A DNA stretch of 64,000 bases from Chitinophaga sancti. GTDB lineage: Bacteria; Bacteroidota; Bacteroidia; Chitinophagales; Chitinophagaceae. The translations under genes and the position numbers were made by a program. Below the pieces are notes generated by a model. It did no database searches. It saw only the letters and a program-made list of their open reading frames with translations, and was not told where the DNA came from. Position 1 is the stretch's first letter. Each line of letters opens with the position of its first letter. Shown piece by piece: positions 16,700-26,057 of this stretch. The DNA is taken from assembly GCF_034087045.1 (NCBI RefSeq), contig NZ_CP139247.1, forward strand, positions 6,102,001-6,166,000, read 5' to 3'.

Positions 16700-17823
16700 G
16701 CCTGCACAATCTGATCCACCGGTGACCATGAAAATACCGTAAAGTACCCATCCTGCGAAGCCACCAGTGCCAGCGCATCCCTTTGATCATGAATAAACTG
16801 TGCCGCTGAAAAATGCCTCGTTCCTCCAATATTCGAAGGGTGCATTAACTTAGGCGTCCCATCCGTCACCGGCTCTATATACAACACCTGGTCCACTGTA
16901 GTGCCATCAATGGCACGCGCTATCTTAGACCCAAAAGTCAGCAGCTCAAGCTTGTCATTGATCACCGTCGCACCATCTACAGCGGTGAGTCCGGAGATAT
17001 TCTCAACCTCTCTCCGCAACGCATTTTGCCAGTATAACTCTGTTACCTTTCCACAATTTTGTCTTAACAGATCCGCTACACCAGAAAAAGGAGGCGCCAC
17101 CGGGTATTGTAATGGATGGATGATCGAATTCTTCCAGTTATCATGCTCAGCTGGCACCATCAATAATATCCCTCCCCGGTGATGTGCACGCATAGACACC
17201 GCAATCTGGATTAATACATTAATAGGGTCATTCCATACACCAGAAGAATCCTGGCCCAAAAGTGAAGTGAGTATAGCAGGCGTATCAACTCTCCGTGCGC
17301 AGTTTTCATCTACAATTTTTACCTGGTCACCTTTTAGCATCGCCACATTGGCAAACTTGCCCATCCCGATTATCCGGCGGTGTTTCACCACCAGCAACCC
17401 CGGTTCCGAGACATCCAGTACAAAACAATAATTGGGGAGTTTCATAGTAGTTCCCCATATATACAACTCTTCACCTTCGTACCACACCCCAATATGAATG
17501 CCAGCTCTTTCCACACCGGGAGCCAACTTTGTCAGCACTCTCGGATCCAATGGCATCGGTTGGTCAAACAACAAAGGCCTGCCCGCCTGCGAGGGTGGCA
17601 AAAAAGCAAGAGAGATACGGATCGGTGCCCCTTCTTCCCTGCGGAGACTGGCCCAGAAAGCCACGTCAATCATTTTTTCAATCACGCCCGCCTCAGGCGC
17701 ATGCGCCAAATCCTCCTCCCCGTTTTCGCTGGCCAGATTTAAATGGTGTAAAAAATGGGTAGCTATAGTGCCGGCAACTTTCGACGCCGCCTGATATGTA
17801 GATTCAAACGAAGTTAATTCCAT
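16672..17823 (-). CDS. DACNV-sensor / DisA_N-type diadenylate cyclase domain protein
   Basis: 383 residues from the ATG at 17823 (MELTSFESTY); upstream in-frame starts fall in the repeated promoter region. The C-terminal domain has DGATV at 283-287 and GTRHFSA at 334-340, matching the DGA and RHR nucleotide-binding motifs of diadenylate cyclases, although the last Arg is Phe. The N-terminal about 220 residues, with AHHRGGILLMVP at 213-224, fit the sensor module fused to such domains (DACNV). It should make a cyclic dinucleotide, probably c-di-AMP, in response to an unknown signal. No membrane segment is seen. It is divergent from poxB. Confidence 0.72.
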   Translation of the reverse strand: MELTSFESTYQAASKVAGTIATHFLHHLNLASENGEEDLAHAPEAGVIEKMIDVAFWASLRREEGAPIRISLAFLPPSQAGRPLLFDQPMPLDPRVLTKLAPGVERAGIHIGVWYEGEELYIWGTTMKLPNYCFVLDVSEPGLLVVKHRRIIGMGKFANVAMLKGDQVKIVDENCARRVDTPAILTSLLGQDSSGVWNDPINVLIQIAVSMRAHHRGGILLMVPAEHDNWKNSIIHPLQYPVAPPFSGVADLLRQNCGKVTELYWQNALRREVENISGLTAVDGATVINDKLELLTFGSKIARAIDGTTVDQVLYIEPVTDGTPKLMHPSNIGGTRHFSAAQFIHDQRDALALVASQDGYFTVFSWSPVDQIVQAHRIDILLL

Positions 17824-18055
17824 ACACCAAAGATAATAAATTGCATAACTCGTATAATCCCCCCCTATTACCAACAACATCCCCCGACTCACAACAAACC
17901 TTAAATTGCAATGCCAACAAAATCCGCCTCCCACCCCCGACACACATCAAACCTGAAATTGCATAACTCGTACAATTCCCTCTTATTGTTGACAAAATCC
18001 ACACACTTCCCCCTGCTGGCAACAAATTTGCGACCATAATAAAAACTCAAAGTAC
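17824..18055. promoter_or_regulatory. Divergent promoter region with a duplicated element
   Basis: AAATTGCATAACTCGTA occurs identically at 17838-17854 and 17956-17972, 118 bases apart, each followed by a pyrimidine-rich stretch and a CAACA-type sequence; a third partial AAATTGCAATGCC is at about 17903. The region looks like a duplicated regulatory block serving both the cyclase gene and poxB. A poorly matched -7 (CAAATTTG) lies at 18024-18031. Confidence 0.45.
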
Positions 18056-19780
18056 ATGGCAAAGACAATAGCAGCCCAACTCGTTGCACAGCTTGCAAAG
18101 GCCGGTGTAAAGCGTGTACATGGCGTAGTAGGCGATAGTCTGAACGGCTTCGTTGATGAAATCAGGAAACAGGGAAATATGGAATGGATCCATTACCGAC
18201 ACGAAGAAGCGGCAGCATTTGCAGCAGGTGCCGAAGCACAATTGACGGGTACCCTCGCCGTTTGTGCAGGGAGTTGTGGCCCCGGTAATCTGCACCTTAT
18301 CAATGGGTTGTACGATTGTCACAGAAGTATGGCCCCGGTGTTGGCCATCGCTGCACATATTCCAAGTATGGAAATAGGTACAGGGTACTTCCAGGAAACT
18401 CACCCCGACCTGCTATTCAGAGAATGTAGCCATTACTGCGAAACGATTTCCTCTGCACGACAAATGCCAAGGGTATTACAGATCGCGATGCAAAATGCCG
18501 TTGGCCAAAGGGGCGTAGCCGTCATTACTATCTCAGGTGACGTAGCGCTGGAAGAAATAGAAGACGATACCCTGGAACATACGCTCATGCAACGTTTACC
18601 GGGTGTCCGCCCTCAAGACACAGACCTGGATCTGCTGGCGGGCATGATCAATACCGCGAAGAAAATCACGTTATTATGTGGGAGCGGTTGCGCCGGCGCC
18701 CATGATGAACTGATCAACTTTGGGGCGAAGACCTTATCACCCATGGTACATGCACTCAGGGGCAAAGAACACGTGGCTTACGATAACCCTTATGATGTAG
18801 GGATGACAGGGTTGATTGGATTTGCCTCGGGCTATCATGCCATGGAAGATAGCGACCTCTTATTATTGCTGGGTACCGACTTCCCCTATACCAACTGGTA
18901 CCCTACAAAATCTAAAATAGTACAGATCGACCTGCGCCCTGAGAGATTGGGCCGGCGCTGCAAACTGGACCTTGGACTCGTTGGTACAATAAAAGAAACC
19001 CTTGTCGCCCTGCTGCCACTGATTGATCAAAAAGATGACCGCAGCCACCTGGATAAATCGCTCAATAATTATATAAATAGTAAAAAGGAGCTGTCGGCAC
19101 ATGCCAGCAGTACCAATACCCCCATTCATCCGGAATACCTGACCACTGTATTGAGCGCCGCAGCAGATCCGGATGCCATCTTTACCTGTGACGTAGGCGA
19201 ACCGACCGTGTGGGCAGCGAGATATGTAGACATGACAAAGGATCGCAGACTCCTTGGCTCTTTTAACCATGGATCCATGGCGAGTGCAATGCCACAGGCT
19301 ATTGGCGCCCAATTAGAATACCCGGGCAGACAGGTCATCTCTATGTCCGGCGATGGAGGATTTGCGATGCTCATGGGCGATATTCTCACCATCCTTCAAT
19401 ATAACCTGCCTGTGAAGATTGTTATTTATAATAACAGCTCCCTGGGATTTGTAGCCATGGAAATGAAGGTAGCAGGCATGCCCCCGTACGCCACCGACCT
19501 GAAGAACCCCAACTTTGCAAAAATGGCAGCAGCCATTGGCATGAAAGGAATCAGGGTAGAAGATCCTGCTGCACTGCCGGGAGCTATTGACGAGGCACTT
19601 ATGCATGAAGGGCCCGTGCTGGTGGATGTGGTCGTTAATTCTTCCGCACTCGTCATGCCACCGAAAATAGATGTAAAACAGGCGAAAGGCTTTGGCATCT
19701 ATATGATGAAACAGGTTTGGAACGGAAAAGGAGGTGAAGTCTGGGATACATTGAAAACGAACTTCTTACAAAAAGAATAA
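18056..19780 (+). CDS. poxB: Pyruvate dehydrogenase (quinone), PoxB-type ThDP enzyme
   Basis: 574 residues, the usual length. The N-terminal domain has HEEAAAFAAGAEAQLTG and CAGSCGPGNLHLINGLYD, and ECSHYCETIS, all very close to Escherichia coli PoxB. The C-terminal ThDP motif is GDGGFAMLMGD...IYNNSSLGF (GDG to NN). Pyruvate is oxidatively decarboxylated to acetate and CO2 at the membrane, giving electrons to the quinone pool. The last residues (about 550-574) should be the membrane-binding tail. It is monocistronic, with a palindromic terminator after it. A 16-base copy of its 3' end follows the stop codon. Confidence 0.9.
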   Translation: MAKTIAAQLVAQLAKAGVKRVHGVVGDSLNGFVDEIRKQGNMEWIHYRHEEAAAFAAGAEAQLTGTLAVCAGSCGPGNLHLINGLYDCHRSMAPVLAIAAHIPSMEIGTGYFQETHPDLLFRECSHYCETISSARQMPRVLQIAMQNAVGQRGVAVITISGDVALEEIEDDTLEHTLMQRLPGVRPQDTDLDLLAGMINTAKKITLLCGSGCAGAHDELINFGAKTLSPMVHALRGKEHVAYDNPYDVGMTGLIGFASGYHAMEDSDLLLLLGTDFPYTNWYPTKSKIVQIDLRPERLGRRCKLDLGLVGTIKETLVALLPLIDQKDDRSHLDKSLNNYINSKKELSAHASSTNTPIHPEYLTTVLSAAADPDAIFTCDVGEPTVWAARYVDMTKDRRLLGSFNHGSMASAMPQAIGAQLEYPGRQVISMSGDGGFAMLMGDILTILQYNLPVKIVIYNNSSLGFVAMEMKVAGMPPYATDLKNPNFAKMAAAIGMKGIRVEDPAALPGAIDEALMHEGPVLVDVVVNSSALVMPPKIDVKQAKGFGIYMMKQVWNGKGGEVWDTLKTNFLQKE

Positions 19781-19794
19781 CGAACTTCTTACAA
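19756..19794 (+). repeat. 16-base direct repeat flanking the poxB stop codon
   Basis: AACGAACTTCTTACAA at 19756-19771 is repeated identically at 19779-19794; the TAA stop (19778-19780) overlaps the start of the second copy. Confidence 0.85.
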
Positions 19795-19799
19795 TTAAA

Positions 19800-19833
19800 C
19801 AACAAAGGCACTACTTAAGTAGTGCCTTTGTTG
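19800..19833. terminator. Perfect palindromic terminator after poxB
   Basis: A 34-base perfect palindrome with arms CAACAAAGGCACTACTT and AAGTAGTGCCTTTGTTG. The centre contains ACTTAAGT, a motif found twice more upstream of the porin gene. There is no long T-run, so it may also be a protein-binding dyad. Confidence 0.65.
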
Positions 19834-20007
19834 CATTAAAATAAATTATATACAATGTATCAATCAGTATTATATATATTTTTCAAGCCAAAAACTTCAA
19901 AAAAACTTGCATAAACCAAACTAAATATTAATTTTATACTTAAGTACTGTAGAAAATTCAACCAAATATCTACTTAAGTGTAATATTAATTTTATAAAAA
20001 TGTGTTT
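19834..20007 (+). promoter_or_regulatory. Leader region of the porin-urt operon with paired direct repeats
   Basis: AATATTAATTTTATA is present at 19924-19938 and 19982-19996, 58 bases apart. The palindrome ACTTAAGT is at 19938-19945 and 19972-19979, so each long repeat is joined or preceded by one ACTTAAGT. The arrangement suggests two binding sites for one regulator ahead of the urea-transport genes. Confidence 0.45.
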
Positions 20008-21282
20008 ATGAAATTCTTCCCTACCACTTTGCTAATTATCTTCATTGTATGTGCTCACGTTGCCCGAGCGGAAGAAAACCCACCCAGGAAGAAGAGGAAG
20101 AGCCAGCTGCTAAAGGAACTACCAGCATCCATCAACAAGGACACAGCTAACGAAGTAACCAGCAGTGAAACTGCCCCTTTCAAGCCCAGTATCCAGGTGG
20201 GCGCTATTGTTCACATGTTTGCCGGCGCGGAGCAGGATGGATTTGGTAGCCCAACCGCCGACCCGGCTGCCAAAGACTGGAGCAAAAGCTTCACCCTGTA
20301 TCGCGCCCGTGTACTTGTAGGCGGACAACTTTCTAAAAAAGGAAGCTTTTTTATGGAAACAGACCTGCCATCGGCCATTGGGGTACAGCTGACGACCGGT
20401 AACAAAAATGTGAAAGTATCCCCTATCCTGCTGGATTGCCAGTATGAATACGATTTCTCAAATGCCTTTCAGCTGGTGGCGGGTATGCAACTCGTATCCA
20501 ACAACAGGAATGGTTTACAGGGTGCTGCCGGTTTGATGGCGAACGATTTCACCTTCTTCCAGTACCCTTACAACCTCTTTGCCACCAGTCCGCTGAGCGG
20601 GAACTTTGGTCGTGACCTGGGTGTCAATGCCCGCGGGTTCCTCGCTAAAGACAAACTGGAATACCGCCTTGGAGTATTCACCGGCAGGAATACAGATGGC
20701 AAAGCACCTTTGCGAACAGTAGGCAGAGTAGCTTATAGTTTCCTGGAACCGGACAAGGATTATTACTATGCCGGCACAAAATTAGGCAACGGCAAAACAT
20801 TTACCTGGGGTGCGGGGTTTGATGCACAAGGATCTTATTACAACCTGAGCACTGATGTATTTTTAGACAAGCCATTGGGACAGACAGGCTCCCTGACACT
20901 CAATGCCGCTTTTCAATACATGACGGGAGGTACGGACACGATTTCGAAATATTCATTTGCAAGAATGATTCCGAGACAAACCGTACAATTTCTCGAATTA
21001 GGGTATTATTTTAAGGAGCCGAAACTACAACCCTGGGTGAGATTTGAAAATCAACATATCATTTCTCAGCAAGCGCAAACAAGCGGCGCCACAACGTATG
21101 ATTTCGACCAAACTAATTCCAGCTATGTTTTAGGCGGGGGTCTGAATTACTTTTACAATGGTACGGGTACCAATCTACGTTTATCGTATACCACCCGCTC
21201 CTACAGTGTATTGGAATCCACCGGCTATGCTAATAAGACATTCGGACAGGTATGGCTGCAGGTGCAGTTTTTTATATTCTGA
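20008..21282 (+). CDS. Outer-membrane porin linked to urea uptake
   Basis: 424 residues from ATG 20008 (MKFFPTTLLIIF); a GTG two codons earlier is possible. A signal peptide ends near HVARAEE. A Lys/Arg-rich spacer (NPPRKKRKS) precedes a beta-rich region with repeated aromatic strand ends and a final QVWLQVQFFIF, typical of an outer-membrane barrel of the phosphate-selective-porin-like type. Thirty-three bases separate it from urtA, so it probably provides the outer-membrane pore for urea or short amides. Confidence 0.7.
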   Translation: MKFFPTTLLIIFIVCAHVARAEENPPRKKRKSQLLKELPASINKDTANEVTSSETAPFKPSIQVGAIVHMFAGAEQDGFGSPTADPAAKDWSKSFTLYRARVLVGGQLSKKGSFFMETDLPSAIGVQLTTGNKNVKVSPILLDCQYEYDFSNAFQLVAGMQLVSNNRNGLQGAAGLMANDFTFFQYPYNLFATSPLSGNFGRDLGVNARGFLAKDKLEYRLGVFTGRNTDGKAPLRTVGRVAYSFLEPDKDYYYAGTKLGNGKTFTWGAGFDAQGSYYNLSTDVFLDKPLGQTGSLTLNAAFQYMTGGTDTISKYSFARMIPRQTVQFLELGYYFKEPKLQPWVRFENQHIISQQAQTSGATTYDFDQTNSSYVLGGGLNYFYNGTGTNLRLSYTTRSYSVLESTGYANKTFGQVWLQVQFFIF

Positions 21283-21315
21283 TCCACATTATTTACCCTA
21301 CATGTAATTACTCAT

Positions 21316-22605
21316 ATGAAAACAACGCGCTTCTTATTCTTTTGTTTCTTATTGGCCGCATTTGCTTCCTGTCATAACAATGCGTCCAAAACCAGTGAAA
21401 ATACAAGTGACAATGGTGAAACGGTGAAGATCGGGGTATTGCATTCGCTAAGTGGCACCATGGCTATTTCTGAAGTATCGCTGCGCGATGCCGTGCAGAT
21501 GGCGGTGGACGAAATCAATGCTACTGGTGGTGTGCTGGGAAAAAAGATCGAACCAGTGATCGTAGATCCGGCTTCTGACTGGGACCTCTTTGCTGAAAAA
21601 GCAAAGGAACTATTGATCGATAAAAAAGTATCGGCTGTATTTGGTTGCTGGACCTCTGTGTCCCGTAAGTCAGTACTACCGGTGTTTGAAGAAAATAATG
21701 GATTGCTTTTTTACCCTGTTCAATATGAGGGAGAAGAGTGTTCTAATAATGTGATCTATACAGGAGCTACGCCCAATCAGCAATTGATCCCTGCGGCAGA
21801 ATACCTGATGAGTGAGAAAGGTGGCGGGTATAAAAAGTTTTATCTCCTGGGAACGGACTATGTATTTCCCCGTACAGCCAATAAAATATTGAAAGCTTAT
21901 TTATTATCTAAAGGCGTACCTAAAGAAAATATCATTGAAGAATACACACCCTTCCATCACCAGGATTATCAGACCATCGTGTCTAAGATCAAACGCTTTG
22001 CGGCAGATGGAAAGGCTTGTGTGTTGTCTACAATCAATGGTGATAGCAACGTGCCTTTTTATAAGGAGTTTGCCAACCAGGGATTGTCTTCAGCCACTTG
22101 TCCGATAATGGCATTTTCAGTAGCGGAAGATGAATTGCGTTCCATGGATACAGAGTTCCTGGTAGGCCATCTGGCCGCATGGAATTACTTCCAGTCAAAC
22201 GATTCACCTGAGAATAAAAAATTCGTAGACGCATTCAAGGCTTTTTGTGAAAAGAAAGGCTTGCCGGGTGGAAATAAAAGAGTAACGGATGATCCTATTT
22301 GCTGGGCATATACAGGTGTGTATCTGTGGGCAAGAGCGGCAGAGAAAGCAGGATCTTTTGATGTAAGTAAAGTAAGAGCCGCCTTGTCAGGATTGGAGTT
22401 TGATTCTCCTGATGGAAAAGTGAAAATGGATGTAGGCAATCACCATCTGGCAAAGCCGGTTATGATTGGAGAGATCAAACCGGATGGACAGTTTGATATT
22501 ATTTCAAAGACGGACAATCTGGTCAATCCGCAACCATGGTCACCATTGACATCTCCTGATAAAGATTGTGACTGGGTGAACCATAAGGGAACTTATACCA
22601 AATAA
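21316..22605 (+). CDS. urtA: Urea ABC transporter substrate-binding lipoprotein UrtA
   Basis: 429 residues. A lipobox (FASCHNN, Cys about 20) anchors it. The type I periplasmic binding fold begins at [16 protein letters not shown], and [18 protein letters not shown] and [12 protein letters not shown] are UrtA-specific compared with the branched-chain amino-acid binding proteins. It should bind urea in the periplasm and deliver it to UrtBC. First of the five contiguous urt genes. Confidence 0.93.
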   Translation: MKTTRFLFFCFLLAAFASCHNNASKTSENTSDNGETVKIGVLHSLSGTMAISEVSLRDAVQMAVDEINATGGVLGKKIEPVIVDPASDWDLFAEKAKELLIDKKVSAVFGCWTSVSRKSVLPVFEENNGLLFYPVQYEGEECSNNVIYTGATPNQQLIPAAEYLMSEKGGGYKKFYLLGTDYVFPRTANKILKAYLLSKGVPKENIIEEYTPFHHQDYQTIVSKIKRFAADGKACVLSTINGDSNVPFYKEFANQGLSSATCPIMAFSVAEDELRSMDTEFLVGHLAAWNYFQSNDSPENKKFVDAFKAFCEKKGLPGGNKRVTDDPICWAYTGVYLWARAAEKAGSFDVSKVRAALSGLEFDSPDGKVKMDVGNHHLAKPVMIGEIKPDGQFDIISKTDNLVNPQPWSPLTSPDKDCDWVNHKGTYTK

Positions 22606-22630
22606 TGGATCGCATTTAACAACCGGAATC

Positions 22631-24247
22631 ATGAAAAAATTGCTCATAGCAGCCCTTGTGTTTTGGACGCAGTGGGCGATGGCTGCTACCGATAGCACGA
22701 CCATATTTGTATCTCAGATATTACACGATACACAAAAGACCTACGCAATCAATCAGCTTATTGCAAAGCAGGACCCGGCAACGTTTCCCCTGCTAAGTGC
22801 GATTAACAATAAAAAATTGTACCTGTTAAATAATCAGGCCGTAACCACCGGAGAAAAAACGGCGTCTGCGACCTACGAAATATATTCTTTATATCCGAAA
22901 AACGAATTGTTGGTCAACACGAATGGTCAACCGCTTCACACCTCCATTGATGCGTTAACGGTAGTAGAGATCAACCGCTCAGACAGGCTGTTGCTCAACG
23001 GTATACTACCCATGCTGGAAATTTTCAATCCTGAGCCTGCGAAAAGAATGCTCGCGTATGGCCAGCTGAAAGACAGTCATGCCCCCAACCGTTTAGATAT
23101 GTTACGGATGGCACTTGCGCGGGAAAGCAATAAAGATGCCTTACGCGCAGGCAAAGACATCCTGTACTACCTTGAATTGAATACGACTACTGATGCCAGT
23201 ACTGCCCAATTATATATTGACAGTCTGGCAGAAAACTGGGGCGATAATGCCCCGGTTTTCCTTTCCGAATATGCAAAAACCAACAAACCACAGGCTGCTT
23301 ATGCCGCCACAAAAGCATTAGAATTAGAACACCGGTATGACTACCTGCAAAAAGTACAAAACCTCTTTAGTGGATTAAGTCTGGGAAGTATCCTGATCCT
23401 CATCGCCCTTGGCTTATCGATTGTCTATGGCCTTGCCGGCATTATCAATATGGCCCATGGAGAGTTCCTCATGATTGGCGCCTATACCACTTATTGTATT
23501 CAAACATTATTTACAGACGTACTGAAGATTCCTTACACTGACCTGCTCTTTATTATCTCCCTCCCCCTGTCTTTTCTGGTAGCAGGTCTTTTGGGACTTT
23601 TACTGGAAAGACTGGTGGTGAGGCATCTCTACGCGCGACCCCTGGAAAGTCTGCTGGCTACATGGGGGGTAAGTTTGATTTTAATTCAAACAGCAAGATC
23701 CCTGTTTGGTGATTTGACAGCGGTGAAAACACCTGCTTTTTTATCAGGAGGATTGGCCGTATCACCTCATCTTGTATTACCGTATAACCGCATTTTCATT
23801 ATCGGTTTAACTGCTTTGATTGTGGCGCTGACTTATTTCATGCTGTACAAAACCAGACTGGGACTACAGATAAGAGCTGTCACACAAAACAGGGGGATGA
23901 GTGCATGCCTCGGTATTGACACAAAAAGAGTAGCCGCACTGACCTTCTTTTTTGGCTCAGGACTCGCCGGTATAGCCGGTTGTGCGATGACGCTGATTGG
24001 GAATGTAGTACCTGATATGGGGCAAACGTATATCGTAGATTCATTCCTCGTGGTAGTAACGGGTGGCGTTGGAAAAATTGTAGGTACGATTGTATCAGGA
24101 TTAGGAATTGGATTCTTTACGAAAATATTAGAAGCCTTTTTCCAGGCAGTGTATGGAAAGGTATGCATCCTCTTGTTCATCATGTTGTTTATGCAGTACA
24201 AACCGAAAGGCCTGTTCCCTTATAAAGGGAGATTGGCAGAGGATTGA
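22631..24247 (+). CDS. urtB: Urea ABC transporter permease UrtB
   Basis: 538 residues. A signal peptide and a periplasmic helical region of about 240 residues, characteristic of UrtB, precede a LivH-like permease domain with about eight membrane helices (from LSLGSILILIALGLSIVYGL onward). GIINMAHGEFLMIGAYT is the conserved segment near the first helices. It forms half of the inner-membrane channel. The gene ends at 24247, 26 bases before the preferred urtC start. Confidence 0.92.
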   Translation: MKKLLIAALVFWTQWAMAATDSTTIFVSQILHDTQKTYAINQLIAKQDPATFPLLSAINNKKLYLLNNQAVTTGEKTASATYEIYSLYPKNELLVNTNGQPLHTSIDALTVVEINRSDRLLLNGILPMLEIFNPEPAKRMLAYGQLKDSHAPNRLDMLRMALARESNKDALRAGKDILYYLELNTTTDASTAQLYIDSLAENWGDNAPVFLSEYAKTNKPQAAYAATKALELEHRYDYLQKVQNLFSGLSLGSILILIALGLSIVYGLAGIINMAHGEFLMIGAYTTYCIQTLFTDVLKIPYTDLLFIISLPLSFLVAGLLGLLLERLVVRHLYARPLESLLATWGVSLILIQTARSLFGDLTAVKTPAFLSGGLAVSPHLVLPYNRIFIIGLTALIVALTYFMLYKTRLGLQIRAVTQNRGMSACLGIDTKRVAALTFFFGSGLAGIAGCAMTLIGNVVPDMGQTYIVDSFLVVVTGGVGKIVGTIVSGLGIGFFTKILEAFFQAVYGKVCILLFIMLFMQYKPKGLFPYKGRLAED

Positions 24248-24273
24248 AATGGCTTTATCAGAAGAATAATTTT

Positions 24274-25311
24274 ATGGAAAAGAAAATTTATCACCTGCTC
24301 TTCATCGCTTTCTTCGCCCTGCTGTTACCGGCAGGACACCTGATGGGACTGGTTTCTATCAATACAATATCATTGTGGGGCCGGTATTTTTGTTTTGCCA
24401 TTGCAGCATTGGGCATTGACCTGATCTGGGGCTATACCGGAATTCTATCTATGTGTCAGGCATTGTTTTTTTGTTTAGGTAGTTATGGCATTGCGATGCA
24501 TATGCTATTGAAAACAGCCGGTGCTTCTCTACCGGAATTTATGGCATGGAACAAGGTAGAATCACTTCCTTTCTTTTGGGTACCGTTTCAGTCTTTGGAA
24601 CTGACGTTGATCTTATGCCTGTTCATCCCCTCTCTCTTTGCTTTCATCACAGGGTATGTATTGTTCCGTAGCAGGATCAAAGGCGTATACATGGCCATCA
24701 TTACACAGGCATTGGCACTGGCTGTGTGGTTGTTATTCCTGCGCAATGAAACAGGTTTGGGAGGTACGAATGGGTTGACTGATTTCAGAACCCTGATAGG
24801 ATTACCACTATCCAGCCCTTATGTAAAACTGGGATTATACTTAGTCTCCTTACTGCTGTTGTGCGTCGCCTATTTTGCCTGTAATAAAATGACCCAATCC
24901 AAATTCGGAAAGGTATTACAAGCTATCCGCGACAGTGAATCCAGGGTAAGTTTTACAGCATACAAAGTCATGGATTATAAACTGGCGGTCTTCGTCATCG
25001 CTGCACTGCTGGCGGCTGTAGGTGGTATGCTCTATGCACCTCAAACGGGTATTATTACCCCCGGTCGTATGGATGTAAAAGCATCTGTAGAGATGGTAAT
25101 GTGGGTAGCCCTCGGTGGCCGTGGCAAACTGAAAGGCGCTATAGCCGGTGCTTTGCTTGTAAATTTCCTGTATAGCATTTGTACCAGTTTATTCCCTGAT
25201 TCATGGTTATATATACTGGGCTTCCTGTTTGTGATCACGGTATTATTCTTTGACAAAGGATTTGTAGGATTGATCGATACCCTGACTAAAAGAAAAGAAC
25301 CATGCTATTAA
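24274..25311 (+). CDS. urtC: Urea ABC transporter permease UrtC
   Basis: 345 residues from ATG 24274 (MEKKIYHLLF); a TTG at 24244 overlapping the urtB stop would add ten residues. About nine to ten membrane helices of the LivM type; GIDLIWGYTGILSMCQALFF and QAIRDSESRVSFTAYKV are conserved. It pairs with UrtB. Its stop overlaps the urtD start by ten bases, showing coupled translation. Confidence 0.92.
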   Translation: MEKKIYHLLFIAFFALLLPAGHLMGLVSINTISLWGRYFCFAIAALGIDLIWGYTGILSMCQALFFCLGSYGIAMHMLLKTAGASLPEFMAWNKVESLPFFWVPFQSLELTLILCLFIPSLFAFITGYVLFRSRIKGVYMAIITQALALAVWLLFLRNETGLGGTNGLTDFRTLIGLPLSSPYVKLGLYLVSLLLLCVAYFACNKMTQSKFGKVLQAIRDSESRVSFTAYKVMDYKLAVFVIAALLAAVGGMLYAPQTGIITPGRMDVKASVEMVMWVALGGRGKLKGAIAGALLVNFLYSICTSLFPDSWLYILGFLFVITVLFFDKGFVGLIDTLTKRKEPCY

Positions 25312-26057
25312 ATGTAAATAACCTGGCAGTATCCTTTGGAGGTGTGCATGCTTTATCACTCAGTCAGTTTAGTCTGCGGGACAAAGAATTACGTGTGATC
25401 ATCGGCCCTAACGGCGCTGGCAAGAGTACCTTTCTGGATATTCTTTGTGGCAGAACAAAACCCGATACAGGCGAAGTTTTGTTCAATCACAAACCCATTG
25501 TAGGCATGACAGAAGTAAGCATCGCCAGACTGGGCATAGGCCGTAAATTCCAGCAGCCATCCGTATTTCCGGGGCTCACGGTCTACGATAATTTATTGCT
25601 GGCGGCAAAAATGAAGAAGGATATTCTCTCTTCATTGTTTTTCAGACCATCGCAGCTACTGAAAGCACGTATCCATGAAGTAGCGGAAAAGATCGGGCTT
25701 ACAAAAGTACTTTCTTCCATCGCCGGTGCATTGTCTCACGGACAAAAACAATGGCTGGAAATCGGCATCGTGGTCCTGCAGGATCCGAAGTTATTACTGA
25801 TTGACGAACCTGCTGCAGGCATGAGTGATGAAGAAACTTACAAGACAGGCGAATTACTGCTTGAGCTATCCAACAATCACGGCATCATCGTGATAGAACA
25901 TGATATGAAATTCGTTCAACAGATTGCCCGGGAAAGGGTAACAGTATTGGAAAGAGGGAAGTTGCTGGTAGAAGGGAGTTTTAACGACATCAGAAATGAT
26001 CAGCGTGTAATAGATTGCTACCTGGGACGTAACAATACTCAACTTGAAAATCTATGA
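25302..26057 (+). CDS. urtD: Urea ABC transporter ATPase UrtD
   Basis: 251 residues. Walker A IIGPNGAGKSTFLD, Walker B LLLIDEPAAGM, and the ABC signature LSHGQKQWLEIG, a Ser-His-Gly variant typical of UrtD. It hydrolyses ATP at the cytoplasmic face of the UrtBC channel together with UrtE. Overlaps urtE by four bases. Confidence 0.93.
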   Translation: MLLNVNNLAVSFGGVHALSLSQFSLRDKELRVIIGPNGAGKSTFLDILCGRTKPDTGEVLFNHKPIVGMTEVSIARLGIGRKFQQPSVFPGLTVYDNLLLAAKMKKDILSSLFFRPSQLLKARIHEVAEKIGLTKVLSSIAGALSHGQKQWLEIGIVVLQDPKLLLIDEPAAGMSDEETYKTGELLLELSNNHGIIVIEHDMKFVQQIARERVTVLERGKLLVEGSFNDIRNDQRVIDCYLGRNNTQLENL

